Shown here piece after piece: positions 61,389 to 64,000 of a stretch of 64,000 bases of DNA. A program made the position numbers and the translations under genes. The DNA is from Neobacillus sp. FSL H8-0543 (GTDB taxonomy: Bacteria; Bacillota; Bacilli; Bacillales; Cytobacillaceae). The stretch covers positions 1,552,501 through 1,616,500 of the forward strand of contig NZ_CP151943.1 in assembly GCF_038592905.1 (NCBI RefSeq), in the 5' to 3' direction. Each line of letters starts with the position of its first letter. The first letter of the stretch is position 1. Under the pieces are notes generated by a model. The model was not told the DNA's origin and did no database searches. It was given only the letters and a program-made list of their open reading frames with translations.

Positions 61389-64000
61389 TTAGCGGATCCA
61401 GGCACCATTAGACCCAAGCTTATAACCTTGGACTGTTGTGTTAGCTGCCATTTTTCCGTCTTTGTATAGGTAATACCATTTATTACTCACGTACACCCAG
61501 CCTGTTTTCATAGCGCCGTGTGCATCCATGAAATACCACTTTTTATTAACTAGTACCCAGCCTGTTTCCATAGCGCCGTGTGCATTCATGAAATACCACT
61601 TTTTATTAACTAGTATCCAGCCTGTTTCCATAGCGCCGTGCGCATTCATGAAATACCACTTTTTATTGTCTAGAACCCAGCCTGTTTCCATAGCGCCGTG
61701 TGCATTCATGAAATACCACTTGCCGTTTACTTTTTCCCAGCCAATCTGCATGTCACCGTTTGTTGCATCTAAGTAATACCATTTTCCACCTACGAAGATC
61801 CACTTTGTTTGCATTTCTCCGTTTTCATTGAAGTAGTACCACTTACCTGCTACATTTACCCACTTCGTTTGCATTGTACCATCTTCACCAAAGAAGAACC
61901 ACTTGCCATCGTCTGTAAGAACCCAACCTGTTTGGATCGGTTCTATAACCGTTTCCTTTTCGGCTATGATTCTGCCCTCAACTGTAGGAGCTACTGGGCT
62001 GTGCTTCTCGATATATTCAGCCATGATTTCAAAGTCTACAATCAATAATTCATTGATCCGACCATCATCCTTAGCTGCTTTTAAGCCTGTGTATCCGTCT
62101 CCACCATTTGCAGTGAAGGCATTTGTTGCCACAGTATACGTTGCATCTAAATCGATTGGCGCATAGCTGCCATCAGCTGTTTTTACATTGACTTCCCAAA
62201 CTCTATCGTATTTAGGTTTGCTCACATCATATTTATACTGAAGTCCGGCCACATGTAGGAATGCCCCATAATCGCCCGCTTCAACATTGCTTACACCATG
62301 CTCAAGTGCCTCTAAGATTTCTGCACCTGTTAAGTCTAGTGTTACAAGTAGATTACCAAATGGTAGAACCGTTGTAACTTCACCTAAGGTAATGTTACCT
62401 TGGTCAATTGAAGTACGAATACCGCCACCATTTTGCATTGCAATCGTGGTGTTTGGATCCAGGGATTTTGCCTTTTCAAGCATTCCATCCGTAATCAGGT
62501 TTCCAAGATTCGTTTCTTTAGATCTTACATTTGCTTTTACCCCATCAAGTACAACATCTGTTGAACCGACTACTGTTTGCTTATATTCATCTAATGGACC
62601 TGCAAAAACACTTACTTGAGCTTTTGCTGCTTCATCCGCTGCAAGGCCCTTTGTTGCAATAAGTTCACCGGCATTTGCAACAACTACACCGTAGTCATCA
62701 AATGTTACATCAAGTACACCAAGATAGTTGAGGTATTCATTTGCTTGAACGATAACCGTTGGCTCCGCTTTTTCCACTACCTCAGGAGCAGATAACATGG
62801 TATGTGTATGACCACCCACGATGACGTCAATTCCGTCAACAGCAGCAGCCAATTCTTTATCTGGACCATAACCTAGGTGTGAAAGAACCACAACTTTGTT
62901 AATGCCTTTTGCTTTTAAAGCAGCAACTGTTGCTTCTGCTTCTTCAACCACATTTTCAAAGACAACATCCTCTGAAGGACTTGCTAATACTTTTGTATCT
63001 TCTGTTGTTAATCCAAAAATACCTACTTGCTCGCCGTCAACTTCTTTAATGATGGCAGGGTAGATATTACCGCCAACTGGAGCAGCACTAATTTCATCTT
63101 TGAATAAAGGACTTAAGTCCGCATCATTTGTTACATTAACGTTTGCACTTACCATTGGGAACTGCATTTCTTTAATAAAGTTTGCAAGAACCGTAGAATT
63201 CTTATCAAATTCATGATTTCCGAACGTCATAGCATCATAGCCAAGATTATTCATGAACCATAAATCTGCTAAACCTTCATATCTATTGAAATATAGAGTA
63301 CCAGAGAATACATCCCCTGCATCGACAAGTAAAGCATCTGGCTTCTCCGCTCTTACTTGATTGACTGCAGTAGTTAGTAATGGATACTTTTCTACGTTGG
63401 CATGAGAATCGTTTACATGCATGATTGACAGGTTAAACGGCTCAGCTTCAGCCACAATTCTACCTTCAACAGTTGGAGCTATTGGGCTATGCTTTTCGAT
63501 ATATTCAGCCATGATTTCAAAGTCTACAATCAATAATTCATTGATCCGACCATCATCCTTGGCTGCTTTTAAGCCTGTGTATCCGTCTCCACCATTAGCA
63601 GTGAAGGCATTTGTTGCCACAGTATACGTTGCATCTAAATCGATTGGCGCATAGCTGCCATCAGCTGTTTTTACATTGACTTCCCAAACTCTATCGTATT
63701 TAGGTTTGCTCACATCATATTTATACTGAAGTCCGGCCACATGTAGGAATGCCCCATAATCGCCCGCTTCAACATTGCTGACACCATGCTCAAGTGCTTC
63801 TAAGATTTCAGCACCTGTTAAGTCTAGCGTTACAAGTAGGTTACCAAATGGTAGAACTGTTGTAACTTCACCTAAGGTAATGTCACCTTGGTCAATTGAA
63901 GTACGAATACCGCCACCATTTTGCATTGCAATCGTGGTGTTTGGATCAATGGATTTTGCTTTTTCAAGCATTCCATCCGTAATCAGGTTTCCAAGATTAG
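61389..64000 (-). CDS. Secreted tandem-module 5'-nucleotidase with choline-binding repeats (start outside window)
   Basis: The frame is open to the right edge, so the 5' end is missing; the ATG at 63971 is internal. The visible part (about 870 residues) holds the end of one 5'-nucleotidase module, then a complete module (metal motifs IMHVNDSHANVE, DAGDVFSG, GNHEFDKN, LSHLGYG, GGHTH; nucleotide pocket MQNGGGIRTSIDQG and VLPFGNLL). About eight choline-binding-type repeats (GWVLVNKKWYFMDAHGAMKT) follow, ending in the cap MAANTTVQGYKLGSNGAWIR. The two module ends are nearly identical over about 180 residues, so the domain was duplicated recently. Likely role is release of phosphate and nucleosides outside the cell. 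Confidence 0.9.
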   Translation of the reverse strand, partial: NLGNLITDGMLEKAKSIDPNTTIAMQNGGGIRTSIDQGDITLGEVTTVLPFGNLLVTLDLTGAEILEALEHGVSNVEAGDYGAFLHVAGLQYKYDVSKPKYDRVWEVNVKTADGSYAPIDLDATYTVATNAFTANGGDGYTGLKAAKDDGRINELLIVDFEIMAEYIEKHSPIAPTVEGRIVAEAEPFNLSIMHVNDSHANVEKYPLLTTAVNQVRAEKPDALLVDAGDVFSGTLYFNRYEGLADLWFMNNLGYDAMTFGNHEFDKNSTVLANFIKEMQFPMVSANVNVTNDADLSPLFKDEISAAPVGGNIYPAIIKEVDGEQVGIFGLTTEDTKVLASPSEDVVFENVVEEAEATVAALKAKGINKVVVLSHLGYGPDKELAAAVDGIDVIVGGHTHTMLSAPEVVEKAEPTVIVQANEYLNYLGVLDVTFDDYGVVVANAGELIATKGLAADEAAKAQVSVFAGPLDEYKQTVVGSTDVVLDGVKANVRSKETNLGNLITDGMLEKAKSLDPNTTIAMQNGGGIRTSIDQGNITLGEVTTVLPFGNLLVTLDLTGAEILEALEHGVSNVEAGDYGAFLHVAGLQYKYDVSKPKYDRVWEVNVKTADGSYAPIDLDATYTVATNAFTANGGDGYTGLKAAKDDGRINELLIVDFEIMAEYIEKHSPVAPTVEGRIIAEKETVIEPIQTGWVLTDDGKWFFFGEDGTMQTKWVNVAGKWYYFNENGEMQTKWIFVGGKWYYLDATNGDMQIGWEKVNGKWYFMNAHGAMETGWVLDNKKWYFMNAHGAMETGWILVNKKWYFMNAHGAMETGWVLVNKKWYFMDAHGAMKTGWVYVSNKWYYLYKDGKMAANTTVQGYKLGSNGAWIR
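61966..62512. repeat. First visible copy of an intragenic direct repeat (period 1488 bp)
   Basis: This stretch matches 63454-64000 with a fixed offset of 1488 bp (496 codons, one nucleotidase module). I count about 15 mismatches in about 470 aligned bases, including an uninterrupted identical run of nearly 200 bases. Confidence 0.92.
63454..64000. repeat. Second visible copy of the 1488-bp intragenic direct repeat
   Basis: See the copy at 61966-62512. The match continues to the window edge, so the true repeat is longer and more modules may lie beyond it. Confidence 0.92.

Overview
The window looks like the chromosome of a low-GC, Gram-positive Bacillaceae (Bacillus/Neobacillus-like). Strong GGAGG-type ribosome sites, many hairpin plus T-run terminators and the block degS-degU-degV-comFA-comFC-hpf with yvyE-tagV-tagO alongside match Bacillus subtilis synteny. 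No rRNA, tRNA, CRISPR array or insertion sequence was seen. The genus is an inference.

Layout. 1-3444: minus-strand operon for a 10-heme and a 12-heme membrane-anchored c-type cytochrome, a membrane TPR protein and a gene cut by the window edge. 3926-10484: full-length secA (inverted and separated from hpf), a SEC-C/TPR protein, a DUF1028 protein and hpf. 10753-17210: comFC and comFA, a 20-copy array of a 52-bp repeat, then degV and degU/degS. 17470-25983: yvyE, tagV and two tagO paralogues flanking a giant secreted two-domain nucleotidase. 26301-40686: wall or surface polysaccharide cluster (UDP-ManNAc dehydrogenase, TagA-type transferase, LicD-family phosphotransferase, Wzx flippase, Wzy-like polymerase, two GT4 glycosyltransferases, two MBOAT/SGNH-like acylation modules) with decayed flippase and galE remnants. 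41062-64000: eight secreted proteins with choline-binding-type repeats, interrupted by a three-gene lic operon. With the nucleotidase at 20573 this makes nine such proteins.

How the genes may work together. The lic operon encodes a choline kinase fused to an HTH and a nucleotidyltransferase-like domain, a DMT-family transporter and a close LicC (CTP:phosphocholine cytidylyltransferase) homologue. With the LicD-family protein this is a candidate complete route from imported choline to CDP-choline to phosphocholine on a wall polymer. The nine proteins carry pneumococcal-type GW/WYY repeats, and most have the same C-terminal cap as pneumococcal choline-binding proteins. They would then be held on the wall by that phosphocholine. 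The cargo is two glucosaminidases, an NlpC/P60 peptidase, an M14 carboxypeptidase, a subtilisin-family protease, nucleotidases, a metallophosphoesterase and an LRR protein. A pneumococcus-like choline wall system in a Bacillus background is the most exciting content here. The ligand assignment rests on sequence motifs and gene context, not on biochemical data.
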